Below, one piece after another: positions 1 to 7,920 of a stretch of 64,000 nt of DNA. Position 1 is the stretch's first letter. Every line of letters begins with the position of its first letter. Below the pieces are notes generated by a model. That model had not been told where the DNA came from and did no database searches. It saw only the letters and a program-made list of their open reading frames with translations. The position numbers and the translations under genes were made by a program. The DNA is from Pseudomonas helvetica (lineage in GTDB: Bacteria; Pseudomonadota; Gammaproteobacteria; Pseudomonadales; Pseudomonadaceae): the NCBI RefSeq assembly GCF_039908645.1, contig NZ_CP150917.1, positions 3,235,501 to 3,299,500 on the forward strand, written 5' to 3'.

Positions 1-2
1 CA

Positions 3-137
3 CTGGCCAATGTGCTGCGTTTGTTGGAAGAGGCGGCGCTGGTCAACGATGAGTCAGCGTTGCGGGCGTTGGCGCCGCAGGTGCATGAGCAATTGCAGCA
101 TTCGCAACAGACGCTGGCCGAGCTGTTGAACGCCTGA
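3..137 (+). CDS. C-terminal end of an unidentified protein
   Basis: An open frame enters from the left edge and ends at a TGA at 135-137, leaving 44 residues. The fragment is rich in Leu, Ala, Glu and Gln and should be helical (for example LLEEAALV and HSQQTLAEL). There is no cysteine or recognisable motif. Such tails occur in helical-bundle proteins such as Hpt domains, but that is only a possibility. The next gene has its own leader, so this gene probably belongs to a separate transcript. Confidence 0.5.
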   Translation: MANVLRLLEEAALVNDESALRALAPQVHEQLQHSQQTLAELLNA

Positions 138-262
138 CATACAAGATCGTTACGACTTTTTACATCTTTGATCTTTACGTTCAACGCGAACTTACACGGG
201 TTTCCAATAATCGACACAACCGCCGTCAGCGCGGTCTTCGAAGCTTATTGGAGATAATAATA

Positions 263-337
263 ATGAACTGCCGTAAAGCTGATCCTTCCCAGCGTCATGA
301 CGTCCTGTCATCCGCCGCGCACCTCGCCGACTACTGA
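263..337 (+). CDS. Short upstream ORF (24 aa) before the permease
   Basis: ATG at 263 follows a GGAG at 250-253 and opens a 24-residue frame (begins MNCRKADPSQ, ends HLADY) that stops with TGA at 335-337. The permease ATG at 347 lies only 9 nt further on, and its own Shine-Dalgarno (GAGGT, 336-340) overlaps this stop codon. That layout suggests translational coupling or a regulatory leader peptide. The peptide resembles no family I know and is not enriched in a single amino acid, so a classic attenuator is not obvious. Whether it is translated cannot be told from sequence alone. Confidence 0.45.
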   Translation: MNCRKADPSQRHDVLSSAAHLADY

Positions 338-346
338 GGTGCCGAC

Positions 347-1759
347 ATGAGCGAAATTATCGAACGCAAAGGCATCCAACTGACCCGTGCCCTGAAAAGC
401 CGGCACATATTCATGCTCTCGCTGGGCGGCGTGATCGGCACCGGGCTGTTCATGGGCTCTGGCGTGACTATTAATCAGGGCGGTCCGGTGGGGGCGATTC
501 TGGCCTACCTGGTCGCCGGCTTCCTGATGTACCTGGTGATGGTCTGCCTCGGTGAATTGTCGGTACAGATGCCGGTGTCCGGTTCGTTCCAGACCCATGC
601 CACCAAGTTCATCGGCCCAGCCACCGGGTTCATGATCGGCTGGGTGTACTGGATGAGCTGGGCGTCCACCGTCGGCCTGGAATTCACCGCGGCCGGGATG
701 TTGATGGTGCGTTGGTTCCCGACAGTGCCGATCTGGTACTGGTCGGCGCTGTTCGTGGTCGTCTTGTTCGGGCTGAATGCATTGGCCACCCGTGCTTTCG
801 GTGAAGCGGAATACTGGTTCTCCGGAATCAAGGTTGCGGCGATTCTCGGTTTCATCGTGGTCGGCGTCCTGGTGATCTTCGGCGCGATCCCGCTGACCAG
901 TGGCGCACCGGCGCCGATGATGAGCAACCTGATCGGCGACTCGTTGTTCCCCAACGGCTTGCCTGCAGTGTTCGCGGTGATGATGACTGTGGTCTACGCG
1001 TTCCAGGGGTGCGAAATCATGGGCGTGGCTGCCGGCGAAACCGATCAACCGGAAAAAAGCATCCCGCGTGCTGTGCGCAACGTGGTGTTCCGCGTGCTGA
1101 TTTTCTACGTGCTGGCGATCGTAGTGCTGTCGGCCATCGTGCCATGGCAGCAGGCTGGGTTGATGGAGAGCCCGTTCGTACAGGTGTTCGACATGGTCGG
1201 CATTCCTTACGCTGCCGACTTGATGAACTTCGTGATCCTCACCGCGATTCTGTCGGTCGGTAACTCCGGCCTGTACGCCTCGACCCGGATTCTGTGGGCG
1301 ATGTCGAAGACCGGCATGGCACCGAAAAGCCTGTCGCCGTTGAGCAAGCGCGGCGTGCCATTGCGGGCGCTGAGTATCACCTTGTGCTTCGCGCTGGTGT
1401 CGCTGATGACCAGCTTCATCGCTGCCGACACACTGTTCATGGTGCTGATGGCGGTGAGTGGGATGTCCGGCACCGTGACCTGGATCGTCATTGCACTGGC
1501 GCAGTACAAGTTCCGCAAGGCTTATCTGCGCGATGGCGGCAAGCTCAGCGACCTGAAATACCGTGCGCCGTGGTTCCCGCTGCTGCCAATCCTGTGCATC
1601 GCCTTGTGCTGCTCGCTGTTCGTATTCCTGGCCATGGATGAAACCCAGCGTCCTTCGCTGTATTGGGGCTTTGGGTTCATGGCGCTGTGCTACGGCGCGT
1701 ATTTCCTGATTCAGCGCAAACGCCAAACGGTGTTGGTACCGAGCTTGCCGACCGTGTAA
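347..1759 (+). CDS. Amino-acid permease, APC superfamily (AAT family)
   Basis: This 470-residue inner-membrane protein has about 12 hydrophobic segments. The N-terminal signature GGVIGTGLF (residues 27-35) is typical of proton-coupled amino-acid permeases of the AroP/LysP/MmuP group. Another family-like stretch, VVYAFQGCEIMGVAAGETDQ, lies in the middle of the protein. Length is normal for the family. The substrate cannot be read from sequence. The arginine-degradation genes start 370 bp downstream on the same strand, so a basic amino acid is a reasonable guess. An intrinsic terminator separates the two units. The ATG at 347 is backed by GAGGT at 336-340. Confidence 0.9.
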   Translation: MSEIIERKGIQLTRALKSRHIFMLSLGGVIGTGLFMGSGVTINQGGPVGAILAYLVAGFLMYLVMVCLGELSVQMPVSGSFQTHATKFIGPATGFMIGWVYWMSWASTVGLEFTAAGMLMVRWFPTVPIWYWSALFVVVLFGLNALATRAFGEAEYWFSGIKVAAILGFIVVGVLVIFGAIPLTSGAPAPMMSNLIGDSLFPNGLPAVFAVMMTVVYAFQGCEIMGVAAGETDQPEKSIPRAVRNVVFRVLIFYVLAIVVLSAIVPWQQAGLMESPFVQVFDMVGIPYAADLMNFVILTAILSVGNSGLYASTRILWAMSKTGMAPKSLSPLSKRGVPLRALSITLCFALVSLMTSFIAADTLFMVLMAVSGMSGTVTWIVIALAQYKFRKAYLRDGGKLSDLKYRAPWFPLLPILCIALCCSLFVFLAMDETQRPSLYWGFGFMALCYGAYFLIQRKRQTVLVPSLPTV

Positions 1760-1778
1760 TGGCAAGTAGCAAGAAAAA

Positions 1779-1806
1779 ACGCGACAGGCGACTGTCGCGT
1801 TTTTTT
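1779..1806 (+). terminator. Rho-independent terminator after the permease
   Basis: A perfect 9-bp stem (ACGCGACAG at 1779-1787 with CTGTCGCGT at 1792-1800) and a GCGA loop are followed by a run of seven T (1800-1806). An A-run precedes the stem, so it could also act on the other strand. Confidence 0.9.
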
Positions 1807-1868
1807 ATGTCCGCAGTGCCGAAGCACGGACCTGCGCACGCTATGGGGTTGTGCACGCCACGGCTTTT

Positions 1869-1901
1869 GTAGCAGCTGGCGCGGCCTGCGACCGCTGCTA
1901 C
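1869..1901. repeat. REP-like palindromic element
   Basis: The 8-bp arms GTAGCAGC (1869-1876) and GCTGCTAC (1894-1901) flank a GC-rich centre. The left half (GTAGCAGCTGGCGCGGCCTG) resembles the dispersed extragenic palindromes of fluorescent pseudomonads. A related half-copy lies at 11427. Confidence 0.6.
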
Positions 1902-1948
1902 CGGATTGTGGGCGGCATGGGGTCTGTAGCCAGTTGTTCAAAGTTGTA

Positions 1949-2032
1949 ACAGCTCAGCTGTCGCACGGTCATGCATCAGAAAATAACTCAATAAAAACAA
2001 TAATTTAAAGGATTTTTAAGGCTGTTACAGCC
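1949..2032. promoter_or_regulatory. Two 13-bp palindromes upstream of the crotonase operon
   Basis: ACAGCTCAGCTGT (1949-1961) and GGCTGTTACAGCC (2020-2032) are each perfect palindromes around one central base. They share the CTGT/ACAG half-sites and their centres lie 71 bp apart, in AT-rich DNA just upstream of the gene at 2127. This is a plausible paired operator for the arginine/CoA operon. No regulator gene is adjacent, and the assignment is inference. Confidence 0.35.
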
Positions 2033-2126
2033 AATTTTCTCGCAGATTGCCGTCTTGCTGAACACTCGTTTAGTATGGCCTCAAGTCGCATCACCTCATG
2101 CCAAACACAATAATTCGAGGACTCGC

Positions 2127-2918
2127 ATGACTATTCAATCTTCTCTGCTCAGTCAGGTCGAAGCGGGCGTTGCCTGGATCACCCTCAATCGCATCGCACA
2201 GCGCAATGCGCTGGACATTCCAACCCTGAAAAATCTTCACACCTTGCTCGATGGCTTCAATGCCGACCCGGCCGTTCGGGTCGTTGTATTGACCGGCAGC
2301 GGCCGCAGTTTCTGCGCCGGCGCCGACCTCGCCGAATGGGCTGAAGCCGAAGCGCGTGGCGCGCTGGAAAGCTACGGCTGGACCGAAACCGCCCACGCGC
2401 TGATGAGCCGGTTGTACAGCCTGGACAAGCCGACCATCGCAGCGATCAACGGCACCGCCGTCGGCGCCGGGATGGACCTGACGCTTTGCTGCGACCTGCG
2501 CATCGCCGGACAATCGGCGCGGTTCAAGGCCGGCTACACCAGCATGGCGTATTCGCCGGACGCCGGTGCCAGCTGGCATCTGCCACGCCTGATCGGCACC
2601 GAACAGGCCAAACGCCTGCTGTTCCTCGACGAATTGTGGGGCGCCGATCGCGCCTTGGCAGCGGGGCTGGTCAGCGAAGTTTGCGCCGACGAACAACTGC
2701 TCGGCGCCGCCAGTGAATTGGCCACGCGCCTGGCCAACGGCCCGACCTTTGCGTTTGCCCAGACCAAGAAGCTCATGCGCGAAGGCGCCCAGCGCAGCCT
2801 GCCGGAGCAACTGCACGCCGAACTGGCGGCGGGTTTGCTCTGCGGTCGCAGTGAAGACGGCGCCGAAGCCCTGCGCGCGGCCATGGAAAAACGCCCGCCA
2901 CAGTTTGTCGGCAAGTAG
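2127..2918 (+). CDS. Enoyl-CoA hydratase/isomerase (crotonase) family protein
   Basis: This 263-residue cytoplasmic protein has the crotonase fold. It carries the CoA-binding stretch SFCAGADLAEWAE and the oxyanion-hole region GTAVGAGMDLTLCCD. The ATG at 2127 follows a GAGG at 2117-2120. By eye the two catalytic glutamates of classical crotonase are not conserved: Asp117 sits in the first position and Tyr137 in the second. The stretch YSPDAGASWHLPRLIG resembles PaaG-type isomerases instead. Hydration, isomerisation or another CoA-thioester reaction are all possible. It is the first gene of a six-gene co-directional set leading to aruH, which suggests a role in the same catabolic route. Confidence 0.85.
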   Translation: MTIQSSLLSQVEAGVAWITLNRIAQRNALDIPTLKNLHTLLDGFNADPAVRVVVLTGSGRSFCAGADLAEWAEAEARGALESYGWTETAHALMSRLYSLDKPTIAAINGTAVGAGMDLTLCCDLRIAGQSARFKAGYTSMAYSPDAGASWHLPRLIGTEQAKRLLFLDELWGADRALAAGLVSEVCADEQLLGAASELATRLANGPTFAFAQTKKLMREGAQRSLPEQLHAELAAGLLCGRSEDGAEALRAAMEKRPPQFVGK

Positions 2919-2963
2919 GCCCACGCCGCTCATTTATTCAGTGAACGAACAACAGGTAACACC

Positions 2964-4124
2964 ATGAATTTCCAACTGACCCAAGAACAAGAAATGTTGG
3001 TGGACGCGGTCCGCAGTTTTGTCGCGAAGGAATTGCTGCCCCATGAAGAAGCGGTCGATCGCGCCGACGAAGTCTCTCCGGAGCTGGCGGCACAGATTCG
3101 CGGCAAGGCCATCGCGGCGGGCTTCTATGCCTTCAACATGCCTGAAGAAGTCGGCGGTGGCGGCCTTGATTACCTGTCACAGGCGCTGATCGAACGGGAG
3201 CTGTCCAAGGTTTCCTGGGCGCTGCATGTGTTTGTCGCACGGCCGTCGAAAATCCTCATGGCCTGCACCGGCCAGCAAATCAACGATTACCTGTTGCCGT
3301 GCATCCAGGGCGAGAAAATCGACTGCTTCGCACTGACCGAGCCAGGTGCCGGCTCCGATGCCAACGCGATCAAGACCCGCGCGGTGCGTGACGGCGATGA
3401 CTTCGTGCTGAACGGCAGCAAGCATTTCATCAGCCACGCCGGGCACGCCGATTTCGCCATCGTTTTCGCGGTCACCGACACCTACGAACACAACGGCCGC
3501 AAGCGCAACGCCGTGACCTCGTTCCTGGTGGATCGCGATACCCCGGGCATGACCATTCGCCGTGGGCCGAAGTGCGTGAGCAACCGCGGTTACCACACCT
3601 TCGAAATGTTCTTCGACGATTGCCGCGTACCCGCCTCAAAGGTGTTGGGCGAAGTCGGCAAGGGTTGGGAAGTCGCCAATGCGTGGCTGACCGCCGGGCG
3701 AGTGATGGTCGCCGCCAACTGCGTGGGCCAGGCCCAGCGTGCACTCGACGTGTCATTGCAATGGGCGGCGGATCGCAAACAGTTCGGCCAGCCGATCGGC
3801 ACCTATCAGGGTGTGTCGTTCAAGTTGGCCGACATGGCGACGCAGATCCGCGCGGCTGAACTGCTGACCTTGCACACGGCGTGGAAGATGGATCAAGGCA
3901 CGATGACCGATGGTGAGGCCGGAATGGCCAAGCTGTTCGCCAGTGAAGTGCTCGGTCGGGCGGCCGATGAGGCGGTGCAGATTTTTGGTGGCATGGGCCT
4001 GATGGATGAAGGACCGGTGGAGCGGATCTGGCGTAACGCGCGGATCGAGCGGATCTGGGAGGGCACTTCGGAAATCCAGCGCCACATCATTTCCCGCGAA
4101 CTGCTGCGGCCGCTGTTGCGCTGA
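2964..4124 (+). CDS. Acyl-CoA dehydrogenase
   Basis: At 386 residues this has the usual length of the FAD-dependent acyl-CoA dehydrogenases. Visible landmarks are the flavin/substrate loop CFALTEPGAGSDA, the motif DRKQFGQPI, and the C-terminal IWEGTSEIQRHI with the expected catalytic base Glu366. The QIFGGMGLMDEGPVERI region is also typical. The enzyme would introduce an alpha-beta double bond into an acyl-CoA and pass electrons to ETF. It lies 45 bp after the crotonase gene and 18 bp before the acyl-CoA synthetase gene. Together they give activation, desaturation and hydration steps. The natural acyl chain is unknown. A guanidinobutyryl-type CoA is suggested only by neighbourhood. Confidence 0.92.
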   Translation: MNFQLTQEQEMLVDAVRSFVAKELLPHEEAVDRADEVSPELAAQIRGKAIAAGFYAFNMPEEVGGGGLDYLSQALIERELSKVSWALHVFVARPSKILMACTGQQINDYLLPCIQGEKIDCFALTEPGAGSDANAIKTRAVRDGDDFVLNGSKHFISHAGHADFAIVFAVTDTYEHNGRKRNAVTSFLVDRDTPGMTIRRGPKCVSNRGYHTFEMFFDDCRVPASKVLGEVGKGWEVANAWLTAGRVMVAANCVGQAQRALDVSLQWAADRKQFGQPIGTYQGVSFKLADMATQIRAAELLTLHTAWKMDQGTMTDGEAGMAKLFASEVLGRAADEAVQIFGGMGLMDEGPVERIWRNARIERIWEGTSEIQRHIISRELLRPLLR

Positions 4125-4142
4125 TCGCCCCGGAGAATACCC

Positions 4143-6242
4143 ATGTCCCAGACGATTCGTGACAACCTCAAACGCCTGCTCGCGCCGCGCCATCTGGCGT
4201 TTGTCGGTGGCCGCAGCATGGCTCGGGCCCTGAAGCGTTGCGCTGAAGGTGGCTACCTTGGGCAACTGTGGCTGGTCAATCCGCAACATGAAAGCCTTGA
4301 AGGCGTGCCGTGTGTGCGCAGCATCGCCGAACTGCCGTGCGGCCCGGACGCGGTGTTCGTCGCGACCAACCGTGAATTGACCCTGACCTGCGTCGCCGAA
4401 CTGGCTGCCAAAGGTGCGGGCGGGGTGATTTGCTACGCCTCCGGTTTTGCCGAGACCGGCGCCGAAGGTCAGGCATTGCAACAACAGTTGCTCAAGGTTG
4501 CTGGCAACATGGCTTTGCTCGGGCCGAACTGCTACGGCTTGCTCGATTATCTGCACAGTTCGGCCCTGTGGCCGGTGGCCCACGGCGGCAAACCGGTGGA
4601 GCAGGGCGTTGCGGTGCTGACCCAGAGCGGCAACTTCGCTTACAACCTGTCGATGAGCGACCGTTCGTTGCCGGTGGCCTACATGGCCTCGGTCGGTAAT
4701 CAGGCGCAACTGGGTATTGCCGAGTTGATGGACGTGCTGCTCGACGAACCTCGGGTCACCGCCATTGGCTTGCACCTGGAAGGTTTGAAAAACGTTCCAG
4801 GTTTCGCTCGGGCGGCGCACAAAGCGCTGGAGAAGGGCATTCCGATCATCGCCTTGAAAACCGGCGTGTCGCAGATCGGCGCCGAACTGGCCCTCAGTCA
4901 CACCAGCTCGCTGTCGGGCTCCGATGCGCTGTACGACAGCCTGTTTGCACGGCTTGGGGTGATCCGCGTCAGCGGCCCGGTGAGTTTCGTCGAAACCCTC
5001 AAGGCCGCGGCATGCGGCAAGCTGCCGGCGGGCAACAGCCTGATTGCGCTGGCCTGTTCGGGCGGCGATGCCGGGCTGATTGCCGATTACGCCGAACGCA
5101 ATGACCTGAGCCTGCCCAAGCTTGATGAGCGTCAAACCGATGAGCTGGCGCAGGTATTGCCGAGCTACGCCAACCTGGTCAATCCGCTGGATTTCACCAC
5201 CGCAATCTGGGGTGACGGCGAAGCCCTGAATCGCATGCTCGACAGCGCCCTGCGCACTGAAGCCGATGCGGCGATGCTGGTGCTGGACTATCCGGCGGAG
5301 TTCACCGGCGAGCGCAAAGAGTGCGACTTGCTGCTTGAGCTGTACTGCCAGGCGTTGGTCCGTCACGGCAAGACCGGTTTCGTCACCTCGGCCTTTCCCG
5401 AACTGCTACCGGCCAGTGCCCGCGAGCGGTTGCACGCTCAAGGCGTGGCGGCGTTGCAAGGTGTGGAAGATGGGCTGGCTGCGTGGGGCCGAATCGCCGG
5501 TTATCAGCGCAATCGCCAGGCGTTGCTGGCCCTTGGTGAATCGGCACTGGTGCCGCTGTGTCCGCAGGCGCTGGATGGCGAAGGCCAGTTGCTCAACGAG
5601 TGGGACTCCAAACAGGCCTTGCGTGCGTTTGGTCTGCCGACTCCAAACGGCGTGCTGAGCACCCCGGACCAGGCGCTGAATGACGCCAATGCGCTGGGTT
5701 ATCCCTTGGTGCTGAAGGCGCTCAGCGCGCAATTGCCGCACAAAACCGAAGCCGGCGCCGTGGCGCTCAACCTCAAGGATGGCGCGGCCCTGAGTGCCGC
5801 GCTGGAAACCATGCGCTCGAGCATTGCCGATTACGCACCGAATGTGCCGTTCGATCGGGTGCTGCTGGAGCCCATGGCCACACCGCCATTGGCCGAACTG
5901 ATTGTCGGCATCAAGCGTGAAAACGACTTTGGCCTGGCCTTGGTGATCGGTGCTGGCGGAATTTTGGTGGAGTTGCTCAAGGACAGCCGCAGCCTGCTGC
6001 TGCCGACCACCGATGGTGCGATTCGCAGAGCGTTGTTGAGCCTGCGCAGTGCCGCGTTGCTGCAAGGCTTTCGCGGTCGTGAAGCGGCAGATCTGGACGC
6101 ATTGGTGGCGGCGATTCGTGCCGTGACCGATTACGCCTGCGAGAACGCCGGACAGTTGCTGGAACTCGATGTGAACCCATTGTTGGTCGGTGCCCACGGC
6201 ACGACAGCGGTCGATGCGTTGATTCGCCTCGGCCACAAGTGA
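4143..6242 (+). CDS. Acetate--CoA ligase family protein (ADP-forming type, fused subunits)
   Basis: The 699-residue protein joins three parts. An N-terminal CoA-binding Rossmann domain covers roughly 1-130, a succinyl-CoA-synthetase-like flavodoxin domain roughly 145-460, and a C-terminal ATP-grasp domain roughly 480-699. His253 in ALSHTSSLSGSD is the likely phosphohistidine. VLKALSAQLPHKTEAGAV and FGLALVIGAGGILVELLKD mark the ATP-grasp part. There is no C-terminal GNAT acetyltransferase domain as in Pat proteins. It would make an acyl-CoA from a carboxylate with ATP. GGAG at 4132-4135 supports the ATG at 4143. The position between the acyl-CoA dehydrogenase and aruI suggests it activates an acid produced by this pathway. 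Confidence 0.88.
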   Translation: MSQTIRDNLKRLLAPRHLAFVGGRSMARALKRCAEGGYLGQLWLVNPQHESLEGVPCVRSIAELPCGPDAVFVATNRELTLTCVAELAAKGAGGVICYASGFAETGAEGQALQQQLLKVAGNMALLGPNCYGLLDYLHSSALWPVAHGGKPVEQGVAVLTQSGNFAYNLSMSDRSLPVAYMASVGNQAQLGIAELMDVLLDEPRVTAIGLHLEGLKNVPGFARAAHKALEKGIPIIALKTGVSQIGAELALSHTSSLSGSDALYDSLFARLGVIRVSGPVSFVETLKAAACGKLPAGNSLIALACSGGDAGLIADYAERNDLSLPKLDERQTDELAQVLPSYANLVNPLDFTTAIWGDGEALNRMLDSALRTEADAAMLVLDYPAEFTGERKECDLLLELYCQALVRHGKTGFVTSAFPELLPASARERLHAQGVAALQGVEDGLAAWGRIAGYQRNRQALLALGESALVPLCPQALDGEGQLLNEWDSKQALRAFGLPTPNGVLSTPDQALNDANALGYPLVLKALSAQLPHKTEAGAVALNLKDGAALSAALETMRSSIADYAPNVPFDRVLLEPMATPPLAELIVGIKRENDFGLALVIGAGGILVELLKDSRSLLLPTTDGAIRRALLSLRSAALLQGFRGREAADLDALVAAIRAVTDYACENAGQLLELDVNPLLVGAHGTTAVDALIRLGHK

Positions 6243-6252
6243 GGATATGAAC

Positions 6253-7860
6253 ATGCAAACCACAACTTTGACCGGCGGCCAGGCCCTGGTACGCCTGCTG
6301 GCCAACTACGGTGTCGACACCGTATTCGGGATTCCCGGGGTACACACCCTGGAGCTGTATCGCGGCCTGCCCGGCAGCGGCATTCGCCACGTGTTGACCC
6401 GCCACGAGCAAGGCGCCAGTTTCATGGCCGATGGTTATGCGCGGGTCAGCGGCAAACCCGGCGTGTGCTTCATCATCACCGGCCCCGGCGTGACCAACGC
6501 CGCGACCGGCATCGGCCAGGCTTATGCCGACTCGATTCCGATGCTGGTGATTTCCAGCGTCAACCACACTGCCAGCCTCGGCAAGGGTTGGGGTTGCCTG
6601 CACGAAACCCAGGACCAGCGCGCCATGACAGCGCCGATCACCGCATTCTCGGCGGTGGCGCTGAGCACTGAGGATCTGCCCGAGCTGATCGCCCGTGCTT
6701 ACGCAGTTTTCGATAGCGAACGGCCGCGCCCGGTGCACATCTCCGTGCCGCTGGATGTGCTGTCAGCACAGGTCACTCGCGATTGGAGTCATGAAGTGGT
6801 GCGTCGCCCCGGACGCGGCGTGCCCGCAGCCACTGCGCTGGAGCAAGCCGTGGCCAAGCTGCAGACGGCCAAGCGACCGATGATCATTGCCGGTGGCGGC
6901 GCACTGAACGCGGCGCAGGAACTTCAGAGCCTCAGCACCCGGCTGGCGGCGCCGTTTTTCACCAGTGTCGCTGGCAAAGGCTTGTTGCCGCCGGATGCAC
7001 CGCTCAATGCCGGCTCGACCTTGTGCGTAGAGCCGGGTTGGCAACTGATCGCCGAAGCCGACGTGGTGCTGGCAGTCGGCACCGAAATGGCCGACACCGA
7101 TTTCTGGCGCGAGCGTCTGCCACTGAAGGCCGAACTGCTGCGCGTAGACATCGACCCGCGCAAGTTCAACGACTTTTATCCATGCGCGGTGGCGTTGCAC
7201 GGCGATGCGCAACAAACCCTCGCAGCGTTGCTGGAGCGTCTGTCGCCCGCCACGCGCGATGCCAGCGTGCCGATAGCGGCAGTCGCTGCTTTGCGAGAAG
7301 CGGTGCAGGCCGGCCACGGTCCGTTGCAGTCGATCCATCAGGCGATTCTTGAGCGTATCGCCGCCGAGCTGCCAGACAACGCGTTCATCAGCACCGACAT
7401 GACCCAACTGGCTTACACCGGCAACTACGCCTTCAACAGCCTGGCGCCGCGCAGTTGGCTGCATCCGACCGGCTACGGCACCTTGGGCTATGGCTTGCCG
7501 GCGGGCATCGGCGCCAAGTTCGGCGCGCCGCAACGACCGGGGCTGGTGCTGGTTGGCGATGGCGGTTTTCTCTACACCGCGCAGGAACTGGCGACTGCCG
7601 TCGAGGAGCTGGACAGCCCGCTGGTGGTGCTGCTGTGGAACAACGACGCGCTGGGGCAGATTCGCGACGACATGCTCGGGCTGGATATCGAGCCGATTGG
7701 CGTGCTGCCGCGCAACCCGGACTTCGCCGCCCTTGGCCGGGCCTTTGGTTGCAGCGTGAACCAGCCGCAGAGTCTGGCTGAGCTGCAAACCGATTTGCGC
7801 CACGGCTTCAAACGCAACGGCGTGACCCTGATCGAACTCAAGCATGCGTGCGCGCGCTGA
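6253..7860 (+). CDS. aruI: 5-guanidino-2-oxopentanoate decarboxylase (ThDP-dependent)
   Basis: This is a three-domain thiamine-diphosphate enzyme of about 535 residues. Glu52 in RHEQGASFMADGYAR is the cofactor-activating glutamate. The ThDP/Mg motif begins at Gly435 (GDGGFLYTAQEL) and runs to LLWNND. It resembles acetolactate-synthase-type enzymes. The aruH gene immediately downstream supports AruI of the arginine transaminase pathway, which decarboxylates 2-ketoarginine to 4-guanidinobutyraldehyde. The ATG at 6247 sits only 2 nt after GAGG, whereas the in-frame ATG at 6253 has normal spacing, so I chose 6253. Confidence 0.87.
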   Translation: MQTTTLTGGQALVRLLANYGVDTVFGIPGVHTLELYRGLPGSGIRHVLTRHEQGASFMADGYARVSGKPGVCFIITGPGVTNAATGIGQAYADSIPMLVISSVNHTASLGKGWGCLHETQDQRAMTAPITAFSAVALSTEDLPELIARAYAVFDSERPRPVHISVPLDVLSAQVTRDWSHEVVRRPGRGVPAATALEQAVAKLQTAKRPMIIAGGGALNAAQELQSLSTRLAAPFFTSVAGKGLLPPDAPLNAGSTLCVEPGWQLIAEADVVLAVGTEMADTDFWRERLPLKAELLRVDIDPRKFNDFYPCAVALHGDAQQTLAALLERLSPATRDASVPIAAVAALREAVQAGHGPLQSIHQAILERIAAELPDNAFISTDMTQLAYTGNYAFNSLAPRSWLHPTGYGTLGYGLPAGIGAKFGAPQRPGLVLVGDGGFLYTAQELATAVEELDSPLVVLLWNNDALGQIRDDMLGLDIEPIGVLPRNPDFAALGRAFGCSVNQPQSLAELQTDLRHGFKRNGVTLIELKHACAR

Positions 7861-7891
7861 CTTTCAAACACTGTTGCTTTCAAACACTGTT
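7861..7891. repeat. Tandem 15-bp direct repeat between aruI and aruH
   Basis: CTTTCAAACACTGTT occurs at 7861-7875 and again at 7877-7891, one base apart. Each copy holds the small palindrome AAACA-C-TGTT. The repeat fills half of the 60-bp gap between the two genes. It could be a slippage duplication or a protein-binding site. A T-rich stretch follows at 7899-7904, but no strong terminator stem is present. Confidence 0.6.
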
Positions 7892-7920
7892 TCGGGGCTT
7901 TTTTAAAAGGGGATGGGGCC

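Noticed and set aside
308..1765. Long antisense frame of 485 codons across the permease
   Set aside because: It mirrors the permease codon structure, is rich in His, Gln and Arg, and has no family signature. It is a GC-rich shadow frame.
1866..1925. CRISPR-like repeats
   Set aside because: Only isolated palindromic REP-type elements are present, with no regular spacing or cas genes.
3753..5366. Antisense frame of 537 codons over the acyl-CoA genes
   Set aside because: Composition is unlike a real protein and the opposite strand carries well-supported enzymes.
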